A DNA stretch of 64,000 bases from Notamacropus eugenii (Eukaryota; Chordata; Mammalia; Diprotodontia; Macropodidae): assembly GCF_028372415.1 (NCBI RefSeq), contig NC_092873.1, positions 350,425,890 through 350,489,889 of the forward strand, in the 5' to 3' direction. Below, in pieces: positions 22,384 through 33,802 of the stretch (position 1 is the stretch's first letter; every line of letters begins with the position of its first letter). Position numbers and translations under genes: made by a program. The notes beneath the pieces are model-generated. The model had not been told where the DNA came from, searched no databases, and worked only from the letters and a program-made list of their open reading frames with translations.

Positions 22384-23711
22384 CACATACCCAATCCCCA
22401 GTCAATATCTAACCACCCACCCTTGGACTTTCCCTTCCTCTTCTACCCATCCTCTCCTCTCTCCCTTCCCCCCTCCCTGTCCTTACCCTTTCTTTTCCAC
22501 TCCCCACCTGGGGACAGGTGCCCCAATTCTCTCCTTCCCCTCCCAACCCCCTATCCCTCCTTGCTTCAGGGACCAGAGGAACAGCTGGGAAGGCCTCTGG
22601 ACTTAGGGCTCAACTGGGTTAATCTTTCATTTGTCAAGTCAGAGCCTAAACAGAAGTGGCTAGGGAGGGTGACTTCCCTCCCTTGGCCTGTGTCCATCCT
22701 GAAAAACAGTTTTGCCACCACTTCCCCAAGACTGAGGGTGCTGCCCAGGGTGGAGGGAAACTCCTGATGACTTTGAGGGGTGCTATGGAGTGATCCCTCT
22801 TGCTGTCTCTGGGCATGTCCATGGGGTGGGTTTTGGATGGACAAATGAACCCACCTCCCACCACCCAAACTGTCCAACTCCAAGCCACTGCCTCCAAACT
22901 GGAATGGGAAGGGAAGTAGCTGAAGACTTCTGGGGAGCGGCTACTGCACTTCTTGGCCAGCTCTTTCCCTTTTCCACTGCCCCTACCCCAAAGATCTCAA
23001 AAACTGAAGGGGCTGCCCTGTGTCCCCACCAGGGCCCCCGGACCTCTTGGCTGTAGACTTCATTCCTTACTCATCCTCTCTTTCCCCACTCCACTTCACC
23101 TCGGGGATCAATTTGCTGTCTCAGTTTCATCCTGCTCCTCCTGCTTCTGGGGTGGGGGGAACTTACCCCTTCTGTGACCTAATGTCCCTCCCTCGACCCT
23201 GCCTTCCCTGAATTCTGGTCTGAGGGCAGGGTGGATAGAATAAGAGGATGCTTGGGAGTTGGGGCAAGCCCTGTACCAACTTCTGGTTGGTTTTTTTCCC
23301 TTTCCTGGTATCCACGGAGGGATCCAAGGGAGAGAGCCCAGGACATTCCTGCTCCTCACTTCCCTGGGGCAAACTCCATTAGGTCAGTCTTCTCCCTGAC
23401 CCTACTCCCTCCTTGATGAGTTTTGCGCCCCTTCCTTACCATCCTCACCCTGCAAGTGCCAAATAGTGATAGAATTCTTTTGTCCCTTTTAGTTCCTGGG
23501 CCTCTGGTGGAGTCACATGGAGAAAGGGGGCAGGTGGAAAACTCACTCTTTCTGGCTGTTTAGACTCTGAATGTTAACTCTTCAGCTCCTAGTCCTGGGT
23601 CAGGGCTCCTTTGAATAGTCTCTCTTCAGGGCACCCCTCTTCCCCCCAGTGCCTGTTGAGGGTAAAAACTCAACCTCTCAGTGGCTTAAGCCTTCCTGGC
23701 TACATCCTAGC

Positions 23712-23713
<2 letters not shown>

Positions 23714-23772
<59 letters not shown>

Positions 23773-23790
23773 CCTCTCTTTCTCTCTCTC
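23714..23790 (+). repeat. (TC)n microsatellite in PPP1R9B 3' UTR
   Basis: Nearly pure TC for about 50 bp, then imperfect. It lies inside the inferred 3' UTR. Confidence 0.95.
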
Positions 23791-24548
23791 CCCAGTCCCT
23801 GGTCCCTTCTTCTCCTTGGAGATGGATGGTAGGCTGCTCACAGACCTACTTTCTAAGTAAGATCACCTCTTCCAACATTTGCCCTCCCCAGTCTCTAGAG
23901 ACATACTATTTCCCCCCCAAGATTGGGACTTGCACCAAGGGAGGAGATACCCCAATATTCCCTCCCCACCCCCTTCAGAATCTATCTCCCACTTAGTTTT
24001 TTGATTTGGTTTTTCATTTTCTATCTTTTTTCCATTATCAACCCCTGCAGTCCCAGGCAGGGATAGGTGGGTGGAAGAAGGCGGACCTTGCTTGGGCCAG
24101 GGTTAGAGGTTACCCCATCACTATCTCCTCCTCACCCAGCAGTTCCCCATTTTTTTATTTTTAGAGACAACACCTATAATTTCTGCTTCGCCCTGTAAAT
24201 AGGCCTACGATCAGTATTCTTGACCCCTTGCTCCTACTCTGTTCCCCTCTCCTTTGCCTTCCCCTATAAAGAGCTGGATGTCTCAGTGTCCCCACTCCTG
24301 TGCCCTGCCCCCTACTTCATCCCTGGCAGATGGAGGGACCTCTGGGGCAAAGTGGATGCAGGGGAGGGAAGGGAACTAGAGGCTTAGGATGGGGTGGGGC
24401 AGCGGCGGGAGAGTTGGCCAGGGAGCATCTCCCAGTTTCTCTTGCCTACCCCTCTCCCCTGCTGAGGGGCCATGTCTCTGTATATAATATATATATGTAT
24501 GTATTGTCCCCGGTTTTGTATGGACCATGCCCTCTGTCAGGTTGTCCC

Positions 24549-24554
24549 CATAAA
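24549..24554 (+). promoter_or_regulatory. PPP1R9B: Candidate non-canonical poly(A) signal of PPP1R9B
   Basis: CATAAA (overlapping ATAAAA) is followed 30-60 bases later by a T-rich stretch. A weaker TATAAA lies at 24265-24270. Canonical AATAAA is absent between the stop codon and 24.6 kb. Confidence 0.45.
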
Positions 24555-24854
24555 AACAGCCCCCCACCCCATCCCCCATCTGCCTATGCCTGACTTATTC
24601 CTTTGAGGAGAGGAGGGAAGAGAGGGTTTTATGTGTGTGAGAAGGGTGAGGGGGTAAACCTGGAGCCTGGCTTCTCATGGAGCCCCCTTCCCTGAGTTGA
24701 CTGACCGGTGACCAATGAGGGATTCAGAGTCTTGTCGCTGAGCTGATTGACATCTCTTGAAGTTACTGCCCCCATGCAGGATGAGACCACTTTTCCCCTG
24801 CTCAGCACCAAGGTCAATCCACCTGGGTTTGAGGTAGGGAGACCTAGACCCAGA

Positions 24855-26480
24855 TCCCATCACAGTGGTTAGCAATCTGGACTCCAAGGTAGGAAAACAT
24901 GTTCAAATACTCCTGATGCTCACTGGCTTCGTGACAAAAGGCATTATTTGACCTATCTGGAACTTGATTTCTTCATCTGTCTAAAGGAAATGATGATAAC
25001 CATGGCACCTACCGCACAAGGTGGTTGTATGGCTTAAATGGGACAATATAGGTAAAGTACAAAACTTGAAGAGCTATATAAATGTCAGTTATTATTATTA
25101 GGCAGCTAGGTGGCATAGTAGATAGAGTGCCAGACCTGGAGTCAGGAAGACCTGAGTTCAAATCTAGCCTCAGTCACTTACTAGCTGTGTGACCCTGGGC
25201 AAGTCACTTAACCCAGTTTCCTCATCTGTCAAATAAGCAAGAGAAGGAAATGGTAAACCACTTCAGTCTCTTTACCAAGAAAATCCCAAACAGGATCATG
25301 AAAAGTTGGACACAACTGAACAACTTACTATTTTTATTAAGCTTAATACAATTTAAAAACCAAGGGACTGGAGTTACAGGGTCCAGTCAAGTCAACTCTT
25401 GATCTTTTCTGTTGTAATTTTGATATATTATTCTTACTGAATCAAGCAGACCCCCATAAAACTTGGCTTAAGCCTTTTCCTCTAGTCATTTCTCCAGACC
25501 CTGCCTGGACAGCACCAGATCCTTTATCTATTCAGTTCTTCGAGGGTCAAATATTTCATAGGATTATAGCTATGAAACAAGAAGGCAAATCATTGACCAT
25601 TGAGTCCAACTCTTTAATTTTGTTCCTGTCAAAGGCCGTTAAGCAAATTGCCCAATTACCATATAGTAAGGGTCAGAGGTGAAATATGAATGTAAATCTC
25701 CCTCAATATTCTTCTCCTTGTACCAAGATGCCTCACTATTAAGCATCTCCTGTATGCAAAACACTGTGCTAGTCATTGGGGGATACCAAATGATCCCTGC
25801 TCTCAAGACATTTACTTTCCAAATCATCATTACCACCATTATTAATACCAGTATTTATCATTGCTATCAGTAGTAATAATAGTTTCATTTGGATTTGTTG
25901 TTGTCCAGTCATATCTGATTCTTTGTGACCCTATTTGGGGTTTCTTGGCAAAGATGCTGGAGTGGTTTGCCATTTCCTTCTCCAGCTCATTTTACAGATG
26001 AGGAAACTGAGGCAAACAGGATTAAGTGACTCACCCAGGGTCACACAGCTAGTAAGTGTTTGAGGTTGGATTTGAACTCAGGTATTCCTGGCTCCAGGCC
26101 TGGTGTTCTATCCATTGTACCACCTTGCGCTTCTAATTGGTACAGCACTTTGCAATTTATCCCATTTTCCCAACAACCCATGAGGGAGGGAACAATAATG
26201 GTTCCTTGTATTTCTGTAGTATTTGAAGGTTTACATGTGTGTGTGTGTGTGTAGTTATCTCCATGTGGAAACAGATTTAGAGCAATGGAGTATCTTGTTC
26301 ACACAGCTATTACATAGGTGGCAAAATCATTTGATTCTAAGTTTTAGGAGCATAGACTTAGAGCTGGGAAGACACCAGAGGTCAGTTAGGCCAACTCCCT
26401 CATTTTACAGATGAGGAAACTGAGGCTCAGAGAGGTTAGTAAATAGCAGAGCTATGATGTGAATCTAGATGTGCTAACTA
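24855..26480. mobile_element. Intergenic CORE-SINE cluster
   Basis: In order: MIR-like + (24855-25095), Mar1-like + (25098-25332, full length), MIR-like - (25555-25700), ancient LINE piece (25735-25870), Mar1-like - (25893-26135, full length, starting tttgttgttgtccagtcata), MIR-like - (26140-26330 and 26335-26480). No gene was found here. Confidence 0.8.
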
Positions 26481-26994
26481 AAATCCAGCACTTTCCCCCA
26501 AGCCTCCACTGCCCAGTGTTCTTTGTCTATCCTGCCTGATTCCAGATTGAGAATCTCTTGTGTGCTTTGACTGGGGTAGGTTGTGGGTTGGAAGCAGGAA
26601 TACAGATGTCAAGCAGAGCAATCTCCTCCTGAGCCTTAAGGAAGTCCCTTTGTGAAGGGGAGATAGAGTCCCTGCTTCTGAGAAGCTCCCAGTGAGGGTG
26701 AAGCAATAAGCCTTGTCCTCAGTGAGTTTCCAGTCTCCAGGGGGGGAAGCTGTTCTTTAGCCAGAGCCACAGGGAGTTGTGGTCTGTCACTTAAAGGGGC
26801 TGTTGGAGGATGAGGCTTATACGAAGGAGAAACTTGATGAAGGAGGTACTTTATGTTAGAGCAGGTTTAAAGGTTCCCCATCCCTATGCTAGAGTATAAA
26901 GGATGGAGTATAGCTACCTGGGAAAGGGAAGTCATTCTAGCCTGGGAGAAAGCCAAGGTAGAACACAGGGAAAAGAAAAGAAGTTGGGAATAGA

Positions 26995-27232
26995 CATTTT
27001 GGCTCAGACAGCTGTGTTGCACCTGGAGCCATGAAGACCTGAGTTCAAATCCAGCCTCAGACACTTCCTAGCTGTGTGACCCTGGGCATGTCACTGTGCC
27101 TCAGTGTGCTCATCTGTAAAATGGTGATGATAATGATATCTGCCTCTCAGGGTTGTTGTGAGGATATATAATAACTGTACATTGTCTGGTGCATAGTAAG
27201 CACTATATAAATATCAGCGTTATTATTACAGA
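26995..27232 (+). mobile_element. CORE-SINE (Mar1/MIR hybrid-like)
   Basis: Sense copy from the tRNA-like head through cctcagacacttcctagctg to gcactatataaatatcagcg. The flanks 26480-26995 and 27232-27795 hold no recognisable feature. Confidence 0.75.
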
Positions 27233-27794
27233 GAAAAATAATGCCCAGGGCCTGCCATGGAAGGAGGGAGGTGACTCCTATTCCCATTTCCCAAGGGTTA
27301 GAGGAAGCAGTGGTATCCTGATCCCCCAGTATTTTGTCCACAGGTCTGGTCCTTTGGCAGGAGTGGGATGTGAAGTAGGAAGTTAGTGGCTTGGCAATTG
27401 AAAAGAAGCTATCGCAGCCTGACTCAAAAACCCATGCAAAAGAGACCCGATGCCCACACTGAGAAGGGATATCTGGAGAACTGGGGCACAGGAAACTCCT
27501 AAATCCTTTATTCACCTTCTCTGTTTACCCACTTTGGATTGCTGATTCATACCACTGGCTTCCTGGTTTCTTTATTAATGGAATTGAACACTGGGATGCC
27601 AGAGTCCCTGGCTGGGAATAGGGCAGGGTGAAACCCTGGGGAGTGCCTATAGGCCTTGCTACAAGAAAGGAGAGTACAGATAGAAAACTCACTGATGCCA
27701 CTGGGATTTTACAGTGCGTGGGAGTTATCGACCTCCTCTTTATTATGAATTTTGCAGAGTAAAAGTCAGGTAAACACCCAGACAGAAGATGAGT

Positions 27795-28768
27795 CTAGTG
27801 ACTTATAGAATCTAGAGACAGAAGGGATTTTAGAGCTAATCTAATCCCAGTCTCTTTATTTTATAGGTAGGAAATATTAATTCAAGAGAGGGAAAGTAGT
27901 TTATTTGTGGTTTATATGCAGAAAAGGTGAATAAGTACAACCAGAAGTTAAAAGTAAGCCAACTGACTCTAACCAGCGTTCTTTCCACTCATCATGATCG
28001 TGGACAAAAAGTTATATCTGGAAATGGTAAAACACTATATCAGGAAGACCTAGGTTCAAATCCTGCCTTGAAGACTTACTTTAGCTTTGTGATCCTGAGC
28101 AAGTCTGTTAATCCCTCTAAGCCTCAATTTCTTCATCTATAAAATGAGGATAGTAACAAGCATCTCCCACAAGGTCATTGTGAGGTTCAAACAAGACAAT
28201 GAATGTGAAAAACTTTCCAAACATTAAGGTCCTGTAAAATGACATGACAATGAGGGACAGGTATGGCACCTGTGGAAACATCTGCTACCATGGCAGGTCA
28301 ACATCTGCTCTGCCCTTAGAGCCTTAGAAAGTTGTTCAGGGTAGAGGGGTCAGATACAGAGCCTCTGGCCACACTGCAGCCCCTAACACTCCCAAGTAAG
28401 TACAGCCAAACCAGATTAAAATGTGATTGCTGGAGCAGCTAGGTGGCAAAGTGCACTGGCCCTGAAGTCAGGAGGACCTGAGTTAAAACCCAATCTCAGA
28501 CACTGTGTGACCCTGGGAGAGTCATTTAACCCCAATTGCCTTTTAAAAAAGTGAAATTGTTTAGTCACTTCCTACTTTTTATGACCCATATGAGGTTTTC
28601 TTAGCAAAGATAATGGAATGGTTTGCCGTTTTCTTCTCCAGCTCATTTTACAGATGAGCAAACTGAGGCAAACATAGGGACTTGTCCAGGGTCACACAGC
28701 TAGTAAGTTCCTGAGGCCACATTTGAACTCAGGAACTATTCACTGTGCCACCTAGCTGTTCATTAAAA
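27795..28768. mobile_element. MIR-like pair and inverted Mar1-like pair
   Basis: 27795-27990 antisense MIR-like; 28025-28245 sense MIR-like; 28433-28550 sense Mar1-like head; 28550-28768 antisense Mar1-like copy abutting it. The last two form an inverted repeat (gcagctaggtggcaaagtg versus cactgtgccacctagctg). Confidence 0.8.
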
Positions 28769-29109
28769 TGTAAGTAGGGAATATTTAACAAAATTAATAA
28801 AAAAAAAATAGAACACAAATAGCATTAATATATGGTTTTCTAATTCTATGTTGAGCACAGGAATCTTATGTAAGATTTAGTAGCCCCCTTTCTATTTGTT
28901 TGATATCAGTCTAGAGGTCTTAAAGGTCATAACTGAGACCAGCTCTGCGCACTGTATTACCATATATTTTTCAAGATGGGAGCTATTATTATGCCATGTT
29001 GCTGGCTGGTGGAAATCATTTACCTCACATCCATGCTTACCCAAATGCCTACTACCCTAATAGTTCTTGGAAAGGTTCAGGAAGATAGGGAAAGTTACTT
29101 TCCCTGATA

Positions 29110-30365
29110 GGAAGAGTCCCGGTAGACAAAAGTGCCAAGATGATGTGAGTTCAAATCCAGCTTCACTTTCTACTCTGTGTGACCCTGGGCAAATCATTCA
29201 ACCCTTTTTGCCTCAGTTTCTGCATCTACAAAATGAGAAAGAAACGGCAAACCACTCCAGTATCCTTGCAAAGAAAATCCCTCAATGTCATGAAGAGTCA
29301 GACATGACTGAACAACAAACCTTCTCTGATCCATAAACTGCCAGTTCCCACAATAAAGACCACCGATCCCTAACATCAAAGATCATCAGGTCTCTCATCC
29401 TATAAAGCCATAAGAGACATGTTTTGCTTGCCCCTTCCTGGCAAGAGAGCAGGTGTTAGGAGATAGTGGGGGAGAGGGCATTTTGCAAAATCCCATCCTG
29501 CTGAATCAAAAGGCTCTCCAACCTTCCTGTGTGCCATTTGTATACAACTGGCAGGTCAGGAAGGGAAGCAGTGCACTGCATATCCTGTTGGCACCTGGTT
29601 GCCTGCTGTGTGTGCATGTAAGGGACCTTTCCTGTGTTGTATCTAGAGAATTTTGCTTGTATGTGCTCACTTCGGGTTGTGTCCAATTAAGGTGTGCTGT
29701 GGTGGGTTGGGTTTAGTGGGAAGAAGATAGAGGATTGTTGTGTTAGGCCCTATCAGGTGAAATGTGTATTGTTTTAATGGATGGGCTCTCTGTGTGCTCC
29801 ATGGCATTCATCAGCACTTTCAAGCTTAAAAAGCATTTTCCATATGTTGTCTCCTTTGATCTTCACAACAACCCTGTGAGGTTATTATGATCTCCATTTT
29901 ACAGATGGGGAAGCAGAGGCACATAAAGGTTAAGTGACCTGCTCTGTATGACTTAGTAAAAGTGTCTGAGGCACGATTGGAACTCAGACTTTCCCAACTC
30001 CATGTTCAGCATCCATACCACCCAGCTGCCTTTTATAATCAATGTTAACTATTTATGTATTTAAGGAGGCAATCAGGGTTAAGTGAATTGCCCAGGGTCA
30101 CATATCTAGAAAGTATCTTTGGTTGAATTTGAACTCAGGTCCTCCTGACTCCAGGGCCAGTGCTCTGGCCAGACACCATCTAGCTGCCCTGAGTCTTAGA
30201 AACCACCTGGATCTAAACCTTTGATTTTACAGATGGGGAAACTGAGATCCAGAGAGGAGAGATGATGTCCAAAGTCACACAGTGAGTTGGTGGCAGAATT
30301 AGAAATAAAATCTAGGTCTCCTGCCTTTCCCAGTCAAACGTTCTTTCCACTACATCTTGCTTCCC
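29110..30365. mobile_element. CORE-SINE series
   Basis: 29110-29320 Mar1-like (+); 29800-30035 MIR-like (-); 30055-30192 Mar1-like (-); 30195-30365 MIR-like (-). 29320-29800 has no recognisable element or gene. Confidence 0.75.
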
Positions 30366-30742
30366 CTGCTGGGCTGGGTTATTAATGCTGGGAGGTGTTA
30401 TTAATGGGATGTACTCATTATAAATTATCTATATATGAGGGCTTCCCCTTCTTCCCCTAGCCAGAGAAAGGATATACTACTCCTTTAAAAGGAAAGAACT
30501 GGAAAAGGAACCAGGATCTGTAGGGAGGGAGAAAACCGAAGTGCCACCTGGGGAAGAGAATCTTTGCCAATGAGTAGAGACAGCCCCTTCATGGTCTGCT
30601 CTTCTCATTGGCAGAGAAGGTTCTTCTCTGCCTCCCCATCATACCTATGATATCTATGTTCTGTGCTCTTGGCTCAGTCTTTTGGCAAGAAGGAGAAAGT
30701 GAGGGGCAGAATCCCAGAAAGATGTTGAGGGTGCCCATGACT

Positions 30743-30973
30743 CTGGGTTATGCTGGAAAATGTTTAACATGGCTCACAAAAAAAAGTCATAATCTGCATT
30801 TAATTTGCATTATTAACATTTTCTCCATCACTTTCTTAAGTCTAGATTATCAACAAAACAGTAAGTCAACCCCTGATTTGCAGTATTTGCCAAGTGATAA
30901 TGTGAAAATGTTACACTAAAAACTGAACAATGAACTTTCAGAGGAGGTAGGAGTTGGCTCCAGCACACCTCTG
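30743..30973 (-). mobile_element. hAT-like MITE, copy 3
   Basis: Ends ctgggttatgctgg and ccagcacacctctg are inverted relative to copies 1 and 2. The interior ttaacattttctccatcac and cttaagtctagattatcaac is the reverse complement of the shared core. Flanking 8-mers are degraded (4 of 8). Confidence 0.7.
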
Positions 30974-31289
30974 CCTCCACCCTACTTTATACCCCACCGA
31001 ACCAACCTCCAGAACCTTGCAACCTTAGCCTTACAGAGCATTGGACTCAGTTTGGTGATCCTTCACCCAGGATGATTCTGGGATTCAGGGAAAGGCATGT
31101 GTGTGTGTACAAACCTCTTGAGACAAATGTAATCTGGTTCGCTTTGACTAAGCAAACTGATGCCATATAGCAAGCACATTTGGGAGTGAGTGGGGGAAGG
31201 GTACAAGGGAGAGAACAAACAATGATGGCGTGTCTGAACTCTGAGAATAAAACCTCTATAGATCTTCTAGACTTAATAGACTTTCCATA

Positions 31290-32345
31290 GATTCATTCCA
31301 CGAGCATTTATTAAATTCCTACTATGTTCTAGGCAGGGTTAGCTAGGTAGCTCAGTGGTAGAGCACTGGGTTTAGAATCAGGTTCATGAATTCAAATCTG
31401 GCCTCAAACACTTACTAGCTGTGTGACCCTGGGCAAGTCACCTGTTTTCCTTATTTTCCTCATCTATAAAATGAGTTGGAGAAGAAAATGACACACCACT
31501 TCAAGTCTAGCCTCAGACTAGCTGTTTGACCCTGGGCAAGTCACTTAATTCTCTTTACCTCAGTTTCCTCAGTTGGAGAAGGAAATTGCAAACTACTCTA
31601 GTATCTGCCAAGAAAACCCCAAATGAAGTCAAGTTGAGCTAGACACACTGAAAGATAACTTTACAACATGTGCTAGGTAAGGTTCAAGATGCTGATAATG
31701 CAATAATAATAATAATAATAACAAGGAATTTAAATTAGATCCCCACTGGCATACTTAAGATGGTCACAATCTCCCATAGACCCTTGTCTGTATTTTCATA
31801 CCCTTCCTCTGGAGATCCTTAGGCACTTAGAGATATCTTGCTTTAGTGCGAAAAGAGCTGGATTTGAAGTCAAAAGCTATGATTTCAAGCCCTGGCTCTA
31901 TCATTTAGTAGCCCTAGTCCTTGGAAAAAATCAGTTCACCAGTCACTTAAGCTCTCATTTTCTTCATCTGTAAAATGGGGATAATGCTTGCACTATTGTC
32001 AAGCATTCTGTTGGTTTGCTTCGTAAATGAGACCCATTACTGTTCTGTTGGACTCCCCTTGTTCCCTCAGAGATCCATATGTAGACCTACATGTACGCCC
32101 TCCCCTTAGCTTCTTATTTATATACTTACCTTCCTTGGGATAGGAACTGGACCTGTGATTTTATTGGCAAAGGGAACTCCCGAGTGAGGGAACTCCTCCT
32201 ACCAAATCTGGTTAGCGGCTTCTCTGCAGTTTATATTCTTAGAAGAGTTGCCTACGGGGATGAGAGGTTAAGTGACTTGTCTAGAGTTACCCTGCCGTGG
32301 TGAGCTAGGCGTGCGGCTTGTACTCAGACTTCTATCCGTTGTGAC
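31290..32345. mobile_element. Mar1-like SINE nested in an ancient repeat, plus MIR-like fragments
   Basis: An old LINE-type motif (attcctactatgttctaggc) breaks at about 31336 and resumes at about 31668 (catgtgctaggtaaggttca), with a Mar1-like SINE in between. The SINE head keeps tRNA-like A- and B-box spacing (tagctcagtggtagagcac ... gttcatgaattcaaatc) and part of the body is repeated. 31830-32010 (+) and 32240-32345 (-) are MIR-like. Confidence 0.7.
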
Positions 32346-32349
32346 ACAT

Positions 32350-33313
32350 ATCTGAACAGGTTCATAAATCCCTCCTCTGTGGGGAGGCATGATGTAGTAA
32401 GGGGGAGTGGGGGGAGGGAATACTGAATCCAAGCTCTCTTAAGGAAAAAGAACTATACTCTTAACCTCCCAAGGTCTTAAATTTGCCCCTTTGTAAAATG
32501 AAAGGGGCTGGATTAACTTCCTTTACAATCCTAAATTTAGATACTCCTACAAACCCCATAATCCCACCCCCAGACAGAGTTGGGACTAGGGATAGGCAGG
32601 TTAGACAGTCACAGAATGGGTGGGGAATGGGGAGGGAAAGCACGAGGGACCTTTTGGCAGACGAGTTTTTAGAAACGCACTTGTTTTTTAATGATAGAAA
32701 ATCCTGTCTCTGGTCCTCAGGTATTTATTTTGTGATTCCCCGAAGTCACCTGCCTACCAGTGAACACCCAGGGGGTGCTATTTTGAAACTTTGCTGGGGG
32801 CGAACAAAGCCCCTTTTCCTCGACTCAGACCCTTTCCAGCAGCATTCAGTAAACCACCCACCCTCCCGCTAATTCCATAGACCCTTTTATACCGTCACCG
32901 CTTAAAACCTCATAGGTCCCTATACTTTATCAAGGACTAGAAGAGCCTTTGAGCAGGAGCTCTCCACCCTGTCTCGGGAGCTCCCCTCCGCTCAGATGTT
33001 GCATGACCGCCCCCAGCCCACCCCAGAAGTAGCTGTATCTGCGCTGCCCAGAGCCTAGGGCTGGGGATCACCAGAGCCTGAGCCCCATGCGCCTCCTCCT
33101 CCTCCCCCTCCTTCCTCGCTGCCCCAGTCGACTCCTCCTCTGACTCCCTCCCTCCCTCCCTCTCTTTGTCTCTCTGGCGCCCGCCCTCCTTGCCCCCCCT
33201 CCCCCCTGCATCGCCACCTCCCCTTGGGGACCCCGGAGGGCTACGCTGACGCGACGATTCCACGATCTATTAACGGGGCAGGGGAGACTCGGGCAGCTGA
33301 GCTAAGGGAGGGA

Positions 33314-33318
<5 letters not shown>
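32350..33318. other. Upstream flank of SAMD14, no repeats recognised
   Basis: CpG content rises toward the right and no SINEs occur from 32350 on. This is consistent with a proximal regulatory region of SAMD14, although no specific factor site could be called. Confidence 0.5.
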
Positions 33319-33389
<71 letters not shown>

Positions 33390-33440
33390 TGAACAGAGCA
33401 TCCTCCTGTCAGATCTCCGGGCTCCGCCTGTTCCCTCCAA

Positions 33441-33511
<71 letters not shown>
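33319..33511. repeat. (CA)n and (CT)n microsatellites at the SAMD14 promoter region
   Basis: (CA)n at about 33319-33386 and (CT)n at 33443-33511 are separated by about 55 bp of GC-rich sequence. They lie about 130-500 bp left of the predicted first exon's donor. Confidence 0.9.
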
Positions 33512-33513
<2 letters not shown>

Positions 33514-33645
33514 TCCCTCCTCCCTCTTCAGCTTCATCCTTTCTCTTCCCTCTCCCCATCCCCCATTTCCCCATCCTCCCCCCCCTCACCCCCATCCTCC
33601 ATCCCTCAGTCCGGCTCCGGGACCATCCCAGCCCGGCCCTCTTAG

Positions 33646-33690
33646 ATGGAGCCTAGTGAGTCGACCCGGAGCTGCCTGCTCCCGGGGTGA
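33646..33690 (+). other. Upstream ORF 1 in predicted SAMD14 leader (14 aa)
   Basis: ATG to TGA encoding MEPSESTRSCLLPG. It would be transcribed only if the TSS lies left of 33646. Confidence 0.4.
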
Positions 33691-33766
33691 CGGGGCCAGC
33701 GAGACCACGGCGGGGAACCCCCTCCCCTTCCTCCACACCCCCTCTCACGTCCCCGCCCCGCGGACC

Positions 33767-33802
33767 ATGGATCCAGAAGCCCCCTCGGTTTTAGGAAGCT
33801 GA
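33767..33802 (+). other. Upstream ORF 2 in predicted SAMD14 leader (11 aa)
   Basis: ATG in a strong Kozak context (gcggaccatgg, A at -3 and G at +4) encoding MDPEAPSVLGS then TGA. It ends just before a third upstream ATG at 33805. Confidence 0.45.

Larger units (their letters stand above)
22384..24572 (+). other. PPP1R9B: Probable PPP1R9B 3' UTR
   Basis: About 2.2 kb after the stop with no other coding signal, no SINEs, and high C/T content, which is consistent with a retained 3' UTR. It contains a perfect (TC)n microsatellite at about 23714-23790 and an AT-rich stretch near 24479-24505. No AATAAA occurs. The best end signal is CATAAA at 24549-24554. The end coordinate is inference. Confidence 0.6.

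Noticed and set aside
31340-31400. tRNA-like A and B boxes (tagctcagtggtagagcac, gttcatgaattcaaatc)
   Set aside because: This is the tRNA-derived head of a CORE-SINE; there is no acceptor-stem pairing and the SINE body follows, so it is not a tRNA gene.
33224-33802. 192-codon + strand open frame at the SAMD14 promoter
   Set aside because: Driven by (CA)n and (CT)n microsatellites giving His-Thr and Leu-Ser repeats; only its last 11 codons matter, as a uORF.
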